From positions 1 through 20,289 of the forward strand of contig JACRIR010000109.1 of the NCBI GenBank assembly GCA_016215705.1: DNA of 20,289 nt, written 5' to 3'. Below, one piece after another: positions 8,901 to 17,654 of this stretch. A program made the translations under genes and the position numbers. Each line of letters begins with the position of its first letter. The stretch's first letter is position 1. The notes beneath the pieces were generated by a model. That model saw nothing but the letters and a program-made list of their open reading frames with translations. It searched no databases and was not told where the DNA came from. Source of the stretch: Candidatus Poribacteria bacterium (GTDB lineage Bacteria > Abyssobacteria > SURF-5).

Positions 8901-11900
8901 GTTGCTGAAGCCGATGAGGATAACAACGTTGCAGCCGCATTGTTCACCGTTTATCCTCAATTAGATATTGAAATCGAACAGGTTGTTCCGGACAACTGTC
9001 CGTTCATCCAGTTCTCGGATGATTACCCCAGAGACGGCGACACCATTGCCATCTCCGCCGACTTCACGATTACAGGTGTTCAGGCCGAGCAGTATGACGA
9101 CCTGCTTGTCCAGTTCTATGCCGGTAACCCGTCATTCGAGGGAGTTCCCGTCGGCGAGCCTGTCACTCCGGTCTTGAAGGTCTCCAGTCAGCAGAACAAA
9201 ACACTGTGCACCGCGCAGACCCTTTGGGATACGAGCGGCTTCGAGGGCGATCGGGAAATCTATGTTGTCCTTGATCCGATGAACAACTTCGAAGAAATCA
9301 ACGAAGCAAACAATGCTGCGGTCAGAAGAATCGAGGTAAGTTCTCCGAATATTGTCAAGAAAATCGGCGGTGACCTCATTGTCTCACCTTCATTCGCCGA
9401 GCAGGGTGACACGGTCAGGTTCTCGGCGTTAGTGCGCAACGATGGAAACGTGCGGCTCGAAAATGAATCGATTCAGATGATTGTGTTCATGCCCAACTCA
9501 AATGTCCCTGTCTACACCAATGCGCAAGTGATTTCAAGTCTCGAAAAAAGGGATTTGCTGCATCTCGATTTCGGACAGTTCGACCCGCTATACGTGGGCA
9601 CACATGACGTGGTCTTGGTGGCCATGCACGACGATGTTGAGATCACGGTTGCCAACAAGACTGTTACAGTCGGCCCGTTTGCCAGCGGCATAATGACCGT
9701 GACGCCGACTGAAGCGGTAGTGGGCGATGCTCCGGCTCAAATCAGACTGAATCTGAGAACCCTCAATAGTATCCCGCCGCTCGAAGACCCGCTGTTCTTC
9801 CAGATCAGGGAAGCTATACGCGAGGGGTCGAGATGGGAGGCGACTTGGGGCCCATGGTGGGTCCAAGCTCACTGGAACACCTGCTTTGGCTGCCATGTTC
9901 AGAGTCAAAACATGGTCGGGCTGGAGCTATCGAGGGACAGGATAAACCTTGGCGGGAGTCCAGACGAACAATTGCTTGCGCAGATAAATACCAGTTCATA
10001 TTATCTCCTCGACAATATGCTCGATCTTCAGGAACCCTCGGGCGCAGAGGGGGGGTTCAACTGCTGCAATAGTTGTGGAAAATGTTGGGTGTGTGAAAGA
10101 GTGAGGATGACGTCGCATTTCGTTTGGGCACTCACCTATTATCATGAGCCGTCCTTGATACAGACGGCGCTCACAAGAGCGTGCGATTTCCTGCTTCCAC
10201 ATCAACAACCCGACGGCTCATGGTTAATGGATCAATTTGACGACGCAATGTTTACTGATACTCCGCCTCATGATTGGCAGAATGACAAGGAGCCCCATCA
10301 GCCAAGCACGTATTTCTCGGCGACGATAGTTAAGGCAATGGCTCAAGCGTATACGCTTTCCGGTGATATAAGATATAGGAATAGTGCCAAACAAACAATG
10401 CAATACCTGGTGAGTTTGGATTATGCAAGCGGACAATGGAGAAATATTACTGCTACCTTCATAGTGGCCGGCTTGCGTTACGGAATGAACATGCTTGACC
10501 CCGCCGCGGATATAACCTTGTTGGCAGCTTCTCAGTCTAAAATCAACGACGTGAGGAACTACTTGTTGTCAGTCCAGAATTCTAATGGAAGTTGGGGAAT
10601 GTATCCAGGAGCCATCAGCGATCCTATCGCGACCGCCTGCTCGTTGCACGCGCTCGCCCTTGCCGGTGTCTCGGGCCTGCAAGTGGAAATGGTCAACGGG
10701 ATCATTTATCTCCTCAATACCCAACAAGCAGACGGCTCATGGCAATCTATCTACGTGAGGGGATCCACCTATCCCGATGAACGTTTCAACGTTACCACAT
10801 GGGCCATGATTGCCCTTCCCATCGGGATGACCACCGTTGAGAGAATCAACGTTGATGTGCATCTTTCAATTCCTGACAACATAATAGTGACCGGTCACTC
10901 GATTGTCCCTATCGACAGCTATTCCGTGTATGGCGGCACGAAATACACATGGAACTTCCCGGCGGTCAAGCCGGAGGGTGAGGACTTATTCGTCGATATT
11001 GTCCTCGATGATCTCTCGCTTAACGAAGAACGACCGGTCGCGCTCGACGCCGACTTGTCGTTCATCCATTCTTATACGACCGAACGAATCTCACGGCCGA
11101 TTGAGATACCATCCGTCAAGGGTGTCTATCCGCTCGATGTGTCGCTCTCGACCGACAAGAGCCAGTACGCCGCATACGAGGCCGTCCAGATAACAGAGAC
11201 GTTGCGCAGCCTGTCGACTCCGATTCCGACCGCCAAGGTCAAGCTGGTCATCAAAGACCCCTCAGGCAATACAATGGCTGAGCTTGGCAACTTCATCGTC
11301 ACAAATGTCACGACGGCGCCGCAGACGTTCAACTTCACGTGGAACACATCGAATAACCTGCCCGGCGCATACACGGCCTTCACCGAGTTGCGCGATGTGA
11401 ACGACACGCTTTTCATCACCAAGTCCGCAAGTTTCGAGATACTGTCCGACCTCTCGTTCTCGACAAGTGTCTTTACGGACAAGGCCGAGTACAGCGCGAA
11501 CGAAATCGCCACGATCACCGGCAAAGTCGAGAATCAGAGCCAGAACCACGTGTTCCAGAACTTGAAGATGACCGAGACGATTACCAACAACATCGGCGCG
11601 CAAGTGGGCTATTTCGAGGCGAATGTTCCGGCTATCCTGATCGACAACTTCGAGTCCCTTCAGTTCCAGTGGAACACGGCGTCGAACGAGGCCGGCGCAT
11701 ATACGGTCACTCAGCGGCTGTATGACAGCGCGGACCTGCTGACCCCGATAGCCGTGGTGACGGCGGCCTTCACGATAACCGCTGCGCCCGAGACCAATGT
11801 CGGTGTCTCGGGCTCGATTGTCGCGAACCCGCGCTGGATATACTATGGCCAGAGCCTCAATTTCGAGTATTCAGTCACGAACACCGGCAACGTCGAGTTC

Positions 11901-14900
11901 GTCAACGATCTCGATCTGAGTATTGTCGTAAAAGACCCGGTCACGCTCGCAACCGTTCACACAATCACGAACACAATCAGTCTCGCGGTCGGCGTCACCC
12001 AGTCCTTTATTGCGCCTTACATGAACGTCACACTCCCCGTGAAGAACAACTATGCTGTTTCGCTGCAGGCCGACTATGAGGGCAATGTCATTCCGATAGA
12101 TAGCACGTCGTTCGATGTTATCGACAGCACTCCGCCCGAGACTCAACTGCTCACGAGCGAGCCGCTCTTCCTGCGCGACAATACGAACTATGCGAAGTCG
12201 AGTTGCTACTATTCTCTCATTGCGACCGACGATCTCTCGGGCGTCAATCGCACCGAGATCAATATCGACAGCGCGGGCTTCGTTCGCTACACGAATCCGG
12301 TTTCTTTCACACTGGGCGGACCGCACACAATTGATTATTTCTCCGTCGATAACGCCCAGAACGTCGAGGACACGCATCATTTCGGGGTTGTCGTCGACGA
12401 CGTTCCGCCCGTGACGACTGATGATTATGCCGGCCAGCCGTGCACGAATGCAGGGACGGTAGGTATTACGCTCGTGGCGACCGACAACGCGAGCGGCGTG
12501 AGGACGACTTATTACAGCCTCGATGGCGGATCGCTGACGGAAGGCGTCAATGTCCAGATTGCGGGAGACGGCGTTCACACAATCTCGTATCATAGCGTGG
12601 ATAACCTCGGAAACACTGAGGCCGCCAAAACGCGGACGGTTCAGATTGATGGGGTGGCGCCGGTCACCACGCATGACTACGCTTATGACGGACAGTGGAG
12701 AAACGACGCAACTGCAACAATCAACCTTACTGCGACCGACATTGGTTGTGGGGTCGACAAGACCTATTACATCGTCGACGGCGCTCCGGCCGTCATAGGG
12801 ACGACGGTCGTCATCACCGCCGAAGGCGACCACACTGCAACGTACTACAGCGTAGATATGGCCGGAAATCAGGAAGCGCCGAAATCGATCAGCGTGAAGC
12901 TCGACTGGACTCCCCCTGTAACCGCGAATGACTACGGCAGCGCAGGCGTATGTGTGAGCGCGGACGCGGTGATCACGCTCAGCGCGTCGGATAATTTGAG
13001 CGGCATCGCACATACCTATTACTCGATAGACGGCGGTGCGCAAGTCGAGGGAACCTCGGTCAATATCACCGCCGAGGGTGACCACACTGTTGCCTATTAC
13101 AGCGTCGACGTTGCCGGTAACACCGAGGGGACGCATACGCTCTCGGTTGTCATCGACAAGACCGCTCCTGCAACCATAGACGACTATACGAATGATGGAA
13201 CTTGGGTAAACACCGACGCCAATATCACGCTTACGGCAAGCGACGCGCACTGCGGAGTGCAGGCAACTCGCTACAGCATCGACGGCGGCGCAGAGGTCAC
13301 CGGCACGAGCATAATCATCACTGCCGAGGGCGCGCACACGGTCAACTATTACAGCGTCGATATCGCAGGCAATACCGAAGCCACCAAGAGCATCTCGGTC
13401 AAAATAGACAAGACCGCGCCCGTCACTACAAACGACTACGGCAGCGCAGGCGTATGTGTGAGCGCGGACGCGGTGATCACATTGAGCGCGTCGGACAATT
13501 TGAGCGGCATCGCGCATACCTACTACTCGATAGGCGGCGGCGCGCAGGTCGAGGGGACCTCGGTCAATATCACTGCCGAAGGCAACCACACTGTGACGTA
13601 CTACAGCGTCGACGTTGCCGGCAACACGGAGGCGACGCACACGCTCTCGGTCGTCATCGACAAGACTGCTCCTGTAACCATAGACGACTATACGAATGAT
13701 GGAACTTGGGTAAATACCGACGCCAATATCACGCTCACGGCAAGCGACGCGCACTGCGGAGTGCAGGCGACCCGCTGCAGCATCGACGGCGGCGCAGAGG
13801 TCACGGGCACGAGCATAATCATCACAGCCGAGGGCGCGCACACGGTCAACTACTACAGCGTCGATATCGCGGGCAACACCGAAACCGCCAGGAGCATCTC
13901 GGTCAGAATAGACAAGACCGCGCCCGTGACTGCGAATGATTACGGCAGCGCGGGAGTATGCGTGAGCGCGGACGCAGTGATCACATTGAGCGCGTCGGAC
14001 AATTTGAGCGGCATCGCACATACCTACTACTCGATAGACGGCGGCGCGCAGGTCGAGGGGACCTCGGTCAATATCACTGCCGAGGGCGACCACACTGTCA
14101 CTTACTACAGCGTGGACGTTGCTGGAAACACCGAGGCTTCTCATACCCTCTCGGTTGTCATCGACAAGACCGCTCCTGTCACGAGCCATGATTACCAGTA
14201 TCACGACATATGGGTCAACTTCGACGCGAACATCACACTCACCGCCACTGACAACTTCTGCGGTGTCGCGGCCACCTACCACACGATCAACAATGGCGCC
14301 TCCTTGCTCACGAACCCATTCCTGATCTCGGAAGAAGGCGTTTCCATAGTTAACTACTGGAGCGTGGACATCGCAAACAACGCGGAGACTCCGAAAACCT
14401 TCATGGTTAAACTCGACAAGACCGCGTCGGTCACGACGCTGACGCCGGCGGTTGCACCCGTCCCATACGAAGGGAATCTGTACACTGTTCTCTCAAACAC
14501 ATACAGCCTGTCGGCGACCGACAACCTCTCCGGCATCGACCGCATTGAATATCGGATTGATTCGGGCCAGTACACGATGTACGCCGGTCCATTCTCTCTG
14601 CTGAGCGAAGGTCCTCACACGATCTACTACCGTTCGCTTGATATCGCAGGCAATCTCGAGTTCGAACAATCGCTGACCGTCACCGTTGTGGTTCCCAATC
14701 TGACCAAGCAACTCGCCTCCGAGCCGCGTGTGCTCATATGGACCGGCGAGGAAGAACTCAGCGCCGAAATCCCGCAGTTGGGTCCCGCATTCATTAACAC
14801 CTCGGGCAAGCATCCGCTCGACTCAGGCATGCTCTTTGATCCGTTCACCGTAACGAGTGTGACCAAGACGGCCATCCAAGGCAACAAATTCAAAGTCCGC

Positions 14901-17240
14901 AGTCTCAGCGTCTCCGCCCCGTTCGATTTCTCACAGTTTTCGGGTGCGAATGTCACGGCGCGAGTGTACGACAAGTACGGGTTCATGGTCGATGAGGAGA
15001 TTGTGAATTACAACAGCGCCGAGTTGCCTGTGGCGACTACGGATGCCAATCCGGGCCACAACAACGAGAACCTAGTCATCGACGCGATTTCATCCGGCGC
15101 CGTCAGTCTGACGTTCGGCACGACGACCCAACTCGGCGACGAATACCATTTCGTCGTCACAATCGAGAACGTGGCGCCCGCCCAGTATCCGCTGTTTATT
15201 CAGAACACGCTCTCGCAGGCCGGCATCCCGTTCACGACCGTCGTCAACCGGTCGGATTTCATCACCGAATTCCGTTCGGGCCTGCACAACGTTTATCTCC
15301 TTTACGGCGAGGAGCGGCACGCAAAGGACGCACCCGCCTCGCAAGGCCAGGAGGAACAAGAGGCTGAGGACAGGCTGATGAAGGAAATTCGCGAGGCTGT
15401 CTTCAAGGGCGACGGCCTGATCGTCATCAACTCCGGCGACGAAGGCGTCGGGCGTGGCCACCGTAATGATTCACGGCTGCGCGAGGCGATGGGCGGCAAG
15501 ATCAAGGGGCAGTTCGCGGGGACCGACCATACTGTCACTCTCACCGGCAGCGTAGTCACCGACGCGGGAAGTGTGCAGGCGCCCGGCAGGGTTCTGATCT
15601 ATGAGCCGGAAACGGCGCAGTCTGTGGGAAGCACCGACTTTGTCGAGGCGTCAACTAACGAAATCAAGGCGCTCTCGCTCAAGACCGCGTTCGCGTTCCT
15701 CGAGACACAAAGCTACACGATCACCGCGTCGCTCTATTCGCCGGACGGAAGCGTCCTGATAGATGAGGAAAACGTCTCCTTCAGCGGTGGCTTGCTGCCC
15801 TCGATAACCACGAACGCGCATTACGGAACGGTCGCAAGCGACATCATGATCGACCCGTTCCAGCCGGGACTCGTCCGCATAAGCCTCGTGAAAGAGGGCG
15901 GTGAGAGGCTTGATGATGAATATCGGTTCATGGTGGTCGTTTCCGACTCGACCGGCGTCGTGTACACCGCCGGCCCAACGAACGTCAATACGTCCGGTGG
16001 CCAGCCGCTCGAAATCGGAATGGACTTTGGCAGTTTCGAGGTTACGGGAATCAACGAAACTGCCACCGGCTATCTCCGCTACCGGGTCATTTCGCTAAGG
16101 GCGCCTTACGCATTCATCGCGAACGATTCTGTCTCACTTCGGGCGACCGTCTACAGTATGGACGGCGTCTCGATCGTCGATGAAGAGACCGCGGCCTTCA
16201 ACACGGCGAATCTGCCCACGCCTGCGGTCAATTACATCCACGGGTCCCGCAATGGCGACCTCTCCATAGATCGGGTCACCGACAATGAACTCCACATTAC
16301 CCTCACCGTGCCCGAAGACGCCCGACTGGCGAGTGAATACGTTTTTGAGATCGAGGTCGCCGACGGTGGCGGAACCACCCTCATTGGGCCCACTCGCATC
16401 CACACATCCGGGAGCCAGCCCATCGGCATCGGCTATGTGTTCGACAGTTACACGGTCACCTCACTGATCGAGGCGTTGGGCGCCAAACCGGCGGTCACGA
16501 TGAACGATTACGGTCTTGGCCGCTCCGTGTTCGTCACCTTCGACGTTGAGCAATCAGCCGACGCCATGACCGATGATTCGCTGCTCAGGGCGTTGATATT
16601 GAAATCAACGGCCTATGCGGCCCCCTTCGTTCAAGCGCCGGACGCGCCGAGCGGCGTGTTCCAGATGACCATAAACGCCGAAAACGACGCCGCAATTCCG
16701 ATCTCGGCGAATGTCACCGAGACGCTGCCTGCGAGCTTCGAGGTAATCGCCTCGGCCGGCGGCTTGGTCACTACGAACCCGGGCAATATCGAGATCGACT
16801 GGTCTTTGGACCTTGCGGGTAATTCCAGCGAAACGCTGTTGCTTGTGTTGCGCGCGCCCGGGACAACGGGGAATTACGATGCTGTCACCAATCTCGATTT
16901 CGATCTTGGCGACGGACGCCTCGAGCCGATTCCGCCGGTCCACATATCGCTCGCTCTCACGGCGGCGGCCGGCGGCAAGGCAAACGATGTTATTGCCCAA
17001 TTGGATGCCCTCAGCATAACCTCGCAGCAAGACATCAACCGGCGGGACCAGGTGAGGGCGCTCATCGTATCGGCGCGCGACCGTGTCATCAACTCGCAAG
17101 ATGACGTTCACGAAAACATTAAGGATATTCTCAAGGCTGGCGACGAACTCATCAAAATCGAGTCCGTCAACATTGGCGACGTCCGCGTCAGCCTTGCCGA
17201 ACTCTTGAGGATTTACGAAATCGAATATTATCTGTACTAA
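5955..17240 (+). CDS. 3761-residue secreted multidomain protein: toroids, CARDB, OmpL47-like repeats
   Basis: ATG start with GGGGAG upstream and a signal peptide at 1-25 (cleavage after CFA). Domains in approximate order: alpha/alpha toroid with squalene-cyclase/prenyltransferase-type QxxDGSW repeats (30-305); CARDB (309-425); FN3 (426-520); about five more CARDB or CARDB-like domains (526-1132), several closing with an E..NN motif; an Ig-like segment; a second toroid (about 1310-1632) that opens with the haem-c motif CFGCH (1310-1314) and a Cys cluster CCNSCGKCWVC (1370-1380); beta domains (1633-2060); ten OmpL47-like repeats (2060-2916); an INTSG repeat family (2940-3510) interrupted by a Rossmann-like segment (about 3075-3210); a DUF11-like beta domain; and a helical tail (3672-3761). 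There are no membrane anchor, LPXTG or PEP-CTERM sorting signals at the end. It is probably an extracellular or outer-surface structural or adhesive protein; catalysis by the toroids is not shown. I know of no family member with this whole architecture. Confidence 0.85.
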   Translation: MRKIPHRVPLFAFVTLICLPAFCFAQPNTPEQAIDSGRSYLMSAQNDDGTWSAPPRQLIDTVEVGMTLYEIGFEGNVLDETVNWLGTNEAPQDDYLARIWRLLVHSNASRTDNVDGQHPSIFAHIASLQNGSGGWGITYRYESDPYGTLLSLETLFEAGYEDKATLERGIAYLLSKQQPDGSWTFTDDEDGNLALSASIVIFLSKYNKACTFLDQTLVDNVPLARQNGAQWISGFQRSDGGYWMTESNTVETALALIALLYNSYSPGFGNNAFTYLLDNQLANGSWENDAYSTALALRAIKFAKSLANVGVADSDIMLMNPPALTNTVITFNAKVRNLGGIALSGVTASFFDKDPSIVDPGTGQLPVSIGTIGPFDMPVGFTMFGTFFLNAAGWLGPQTVFVVADSANAIQEIDETNNKASFTFDIVLPPPTGFNADGGNGTIGLNWTPLSIPGINSSRIKGYNMYRDGSPVPINGVNPVHSSPYVDAGLVNGQEYAYRISAIDNDDIEGPLSASIIGVPIAPPAGIDLTAFSGEFAFSPASGGATVNQSVTMTAIVRNIGLTGAGGFAVSFHDGNPASGGQLISQVTVSALAADSATTVTRQWTPTAAGAHQIYLSVDRANAIAEANEGNNVISKSYVVTSLPDLSVSASEIEVLPARPLAGNPTALASNEPLYVKSPLHNVGGTNSGVFDVKISVKNSGGTELYSYSTPIDNLDASEGGTLFSPAGIKLAPGDYSAFVELDTGHTVTELSEANNIASKAFHVMTLPDLVISNMEMVPSDFQPGDTVSIRVTVQNLGELNAFYPDAGGFATKVFDMVSDTEIEQIGNDLMLWNLVGAGGANSHTFEVSYTVKPGPRYIYGRTDATNVIGESNGANNDYYIAINMSAQPDIAVFNSDIKLPEKTVRTGDDCTVELTVRNSGAAAANNVLVRFYDLDVTYVERLIDERTIPVIAPGSANTYSVIWQPIQGAHKVFLYTDPDNAVAEADEDNNVAAALFTVYPQLDIEIEQVVPDNCPFIQFSDDYPRDGDTIAISADFTITGVQAEQYDDLLVQFYAGNPSFEGVPVGEPVTPVLKVSSQQNKTLCTAQTLWDTSGFEGDREIYVVLDPMNNFEEINEANNAAVRRIEVSSPNIVKKIGGDLIVSPSFAEQGDTVRFSALVRNDGNVRLENESIQMIVFMPNSNVPVYTNAQVISSLEKRDLLHLDFGQFDPLYVGTHDVVLVAMHDDVEITVANKTVTVGPFASGIMTVTPTEAVVGDAPAQIRLNLRTLNSIPPLEDPLFFQIREAIREGSRWEATWGPWWVQAHWNTCFGCHVQSQNMVGLELSRDRINLGGSPDEQLLAQINTSSYYLLDNMLDLQEPSGAEGGFNCCNSCGKCWVCERVRMTSHFVWALTYYHEPSLIQTALTRACDFLLPHQQPDGSWLMDQFDDAMFTDTPPHDWQNDKEPHQPSTYFSATIVKAMAQAYTLSGDIRYRNSAKQTMQYLVSLDYASGQWRNITATFIVAGLRYGMNMLDPAADITLLAASQSKINDVRNYLLSVQNSNGSWGMYPGAISDPIATACSLHALALAGVSGLQVEMVNGIIYLLNTQQADGSWQSIYVRGSTYPDERFNVTTWAMIALPIGMTTVERINVDVHLSIPDNIIVTGHSIVPIDSYSVYGGTKYTWNFPAVKPEGEDLFVDIVLDDLSLNEERPVALDADLSFIHSYTTERISRPIEIPSVKGVYPLDVSLSTDKSQYAAYEAVQITETLRSLSTPIPTAKVKLVIKDPSGNTMAELGNFIVTNVTTAPQTFNFTWNTSNNLPGAYTAFTELRDVNDTLFITKSASFEILSDLSFSTSVFTDKAEYSANEIATITGKVENQSQNHVFQNLKMTETITNNIGAQVGYFEANVPAILIDNFESLQFQWNTASNEAGAYTVTQRLYDSADLLTPIAVVTAAFTITAAPETNVGVSGSIVANPRWIYYGQSLNFEYSVTNTGNVEFVNDLDLSIVVKDPVTLATVHTITNTISLAVGVTQSFIAPYMNVTLPVKNNYAVSLQADYEGNVIPIDSTSFDVIDSTPPETQLLTSEPLFLRDNTNYAKSSCYYSLIATDDLSGVNRTEINIDSAGFVRYTNPVSFTLGGPHTIDYFSVDNAQNVEDTHHFGVVVDDVPPVTTDDYAGQPCTNAGTVGITLVATDNASGVRTTYYSLDGGSLTEGVNVQIAGDGVHTISYHSVDNLGNTEAAKTRTVQIDGVAPVTTHDYAYDGQWRNDATATINLTATDIGCGVDKTYYIVDGAPAVIGTTVVITAEGDHTATYYSVDMAGNQEAPKSISVKLDWTPPVTANDYGSAGVCVSADAVITLSASDNLSGIAHTYYSIDGGAQVEGTSVNITAEGDHTVAYYSVDVAGNTEGTHTLSVVIDKTAPATIDDYTNDGTWVNTDANITLTASDAHCGVQATRYSIDGGAEVTGTSIIITAEGAHTVNYYSVDIAGNTEATKSISVKIDKTAPVTTNDYGSAGVCVSADAVITLSASDNLSGIAHTYYSIGGGAQVEGTSVNITAEGNHTVTYYSVDVAGNTEATHTLSVVIDKTAPVTIDDYTNDGTWVNTDANITLTASDAHCGVQATRCSIDGGAEVTGTSIIITAEGAHTVNYYSVDIAGNTETARSISVRIDKTAPVTANDYGSAGVCVSADAVITLSASDNLSGIAHTYYSIDGGAQVEGTSVNITAEGDHTVTYYSVDVAGNTEASHTLSVVIDKTAPVTSHDYQYHDIWVNFDANITLTATDNFCGVAATYHTINNGASLLTNPFLISEEGVSIVNYWSVDIANNAETPKTFMVKLDKTASVTTLTPAVAPVPYEGNLYTVLSNTYSLSATDNLSGIDRIEYRIDSGQYTMYAGPFSLLSEGPHTIYYRSLDIAGNLEFEQSLTVTVVVPNLTKQLASEPRVLIWTGEEELSAEIPQLGPAFINTSGKHPLDSGMLFDPFTVTSVTKTAIQGNKFKVRSLSVSAPFDFSQFSGANVTARVYDKYGFMVDEEIVNYNSAELPVATTDANPGHNNENLVIDAISSGAVSLTFGTTTQLGDEYHFVVTIENVAPAQYPLFIQNTLSQAGIPFTTVVNRSDFITEFRSGLHNVYLLYGEERHAKDAPASQGQEEQEAEDRLMKEIREAVFKGDGLIVINSGDEGVGRGHRNDSRLREAMGGKIKGQFAGTDHTVTLTGSVVTDAGSVQAPGRVLIYEPETAQSVGSTDFVEASTNEIKALSLKTAFAFLETQSYTITASLYSPDGSVLIDEENVSFSGGLLPSITTNAHYGTVASDIMIDPFQPGLVRISLVKEGGERLDDEYRFMVVVSDSTGVVYTAGPTNVNTSGGQPLEIGMDFGSFEVTGINETATGYLRYRVISLRAPYAFIANDSVSLRATVYSMDGVSIVDEETAAFNTANLPTPAVNYIHGSRNGDLSIDRVTDNELHITLTVPEDARLASEYVFEIEVADGGGTTLIGPTRIHTSGSQPIGIGYVFDSYTVTSLIEALGAKPAVTMNDYGLGRSVFVTFDVEQSADAMTDDSLLRALILKSTAYAAPFVQAPDAPSGVFQMTINAENDAAIPISANVTETLPASFEVIASAGGLVTTNPGNIEIDWSLDLAGNSSETLLLVLRAPGTTGNYDAVTNLDFDLGDGRLEPIPPVHISLALTAAAGGKANDVIAQLDALSITSQQDINRRDQVRALIVSARDRVINSQDDVHENIKDILKAGDELIKIESVNIGDVRVSLAELLRIYEIEYYLY
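12423..14441 (+). repeat. In-frame tandem repeats, 252-bp unit of two alternating types
   Basis: Within the giant gene, eight successive 84-85-codon units begin at the Asp-Tyr of each repeat: 12423, 12675, 12930, 13182, 13434, 13686, 13938 and 14190. Spacing is exactly 252 bases except for one of 255. The units alternate between type A (Cys in GVCVSADAV, then LSG) and type B (Trp-Val-Asn at that place, then HCGV). The middle five (A-B-A-B-A, 12930-14189) are nearly identical at the 504-base period, with long shared tracts and mostly third-position changes, which points to recent duplication or gene conversion. A more diverged unit lies before this tract (about 12138-12422) and another after it (about 14442-14700). 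Each encodes an OmpL47/Big-like beta sandwich with the consensus YYSxDGG...VNITAEGxHTVxYYSVDxAGNTE. Confidence 0.9.
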
Positions 17241-17347
17241 GAAAGTGGAAAGTGTCTAAAGTGAGCTAAAATGCCTAAAGTTATGAAAAGATTGGGGGAA
17301 AAGGGGAAACGACTAAACGGGGAAACGGGGAGGATATGTTTGAAGGG

Positions 17348-17387
17348 GTTTGACAGTTTGAGGGTTTGAACTGCCAAACTGCCAAAC
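17348..17387. repeat. Inverted repeat, possible terminator-like hairpin
   Basis: GTTTGACAGTTTG (17348-17360) pairs with CAAACTGCCAAAC (17375-17387) over 13 bp with one G-U, loop of 14 bases. It is followed by further 'gccaaac' phrases and no T-run, so an intrinsic terminator for the giant gene is possible but not convincing. Confidence 0.5.
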
Positions 17388-17461
17388 CGGCAAACAGCCA
17401 AACTGGAGTTACAGCAACCGCCGACGAACGCCGATAAACGTAGATGAGAAGAAAAAAACGT

Positions 17462-17576
17462 TTGGAACACGAATTACACAAATTACACGAATGGGGCTTC
17501 AATGAAAAGCTCTCCTCCGTGTTCTCCGTGGTTCAATGCCTTGTCTTTCGTTTGATTCGTGTAATTCGTGTTCCAA
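17462..17576. repeat. Inverted repeat with 'acacgaatt' arms
   Basis: The left arm 17462-17492 (ttggaacacgaattacac, then aattacacgaat) is matched by the reverse complement at 17555-17576. The left arm contains an extra 'acacaaatt' phrase, so the arms are phrase-expanded versions of each other. The sequence between them contains 'tctccgtgttctccgtggttc', another dispersed phrase. Confidence 0.65.
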
Positions 17577-17654
17577 GATTCTTTTGTTCTATTCGAGATA
17601 TTCGTTTCGCATTCGTGTTCCCACAGTGAAGGCGAAAGGGCAAAGGCGAAAGGG

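Noticed and set aside
8271-8960. 229-codon open frame on the - strand
   Set aside because: It is antisense to well-formed CARDB domains of the giant gene. It has no recognisable domain, and its Arg/Val/Asp-rich composition is typical of a mirror frame.
12930-14189. Regular repeats considered as a CRISPR array
   Set aside because: The 252-base units are coding, have no unique spacers between short repeats, and encode beta-sandwich domains.
13202-14191. Several + strand frames of 77-165 codons in the repeat tract
   Set aside because: They are out-of-frame readings of the 252-bp repeats, rich in Arg, His and Gly, fully inside the giant gene.
11871-14282. 803-codon open frame on the - strand inside the giant gene
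   Set aside because: It lies antisense to tandem repeats whose period is a multiple of three. A stop-free antisense frame in one unit is therefore copied to all. The protein is a low-complexity Arg/Val/Asp string with no family resemblance, while the + strand frame has clear domains.
17348-17387. Hairpin considered as the terminator of the giant gene
   Set aside because: The stem is AT-rich with a 14-base loop and no following T-run, and it belongs to a larger series of 'gccaaac' phrases. It is kept as a repeat and not called a terminator.
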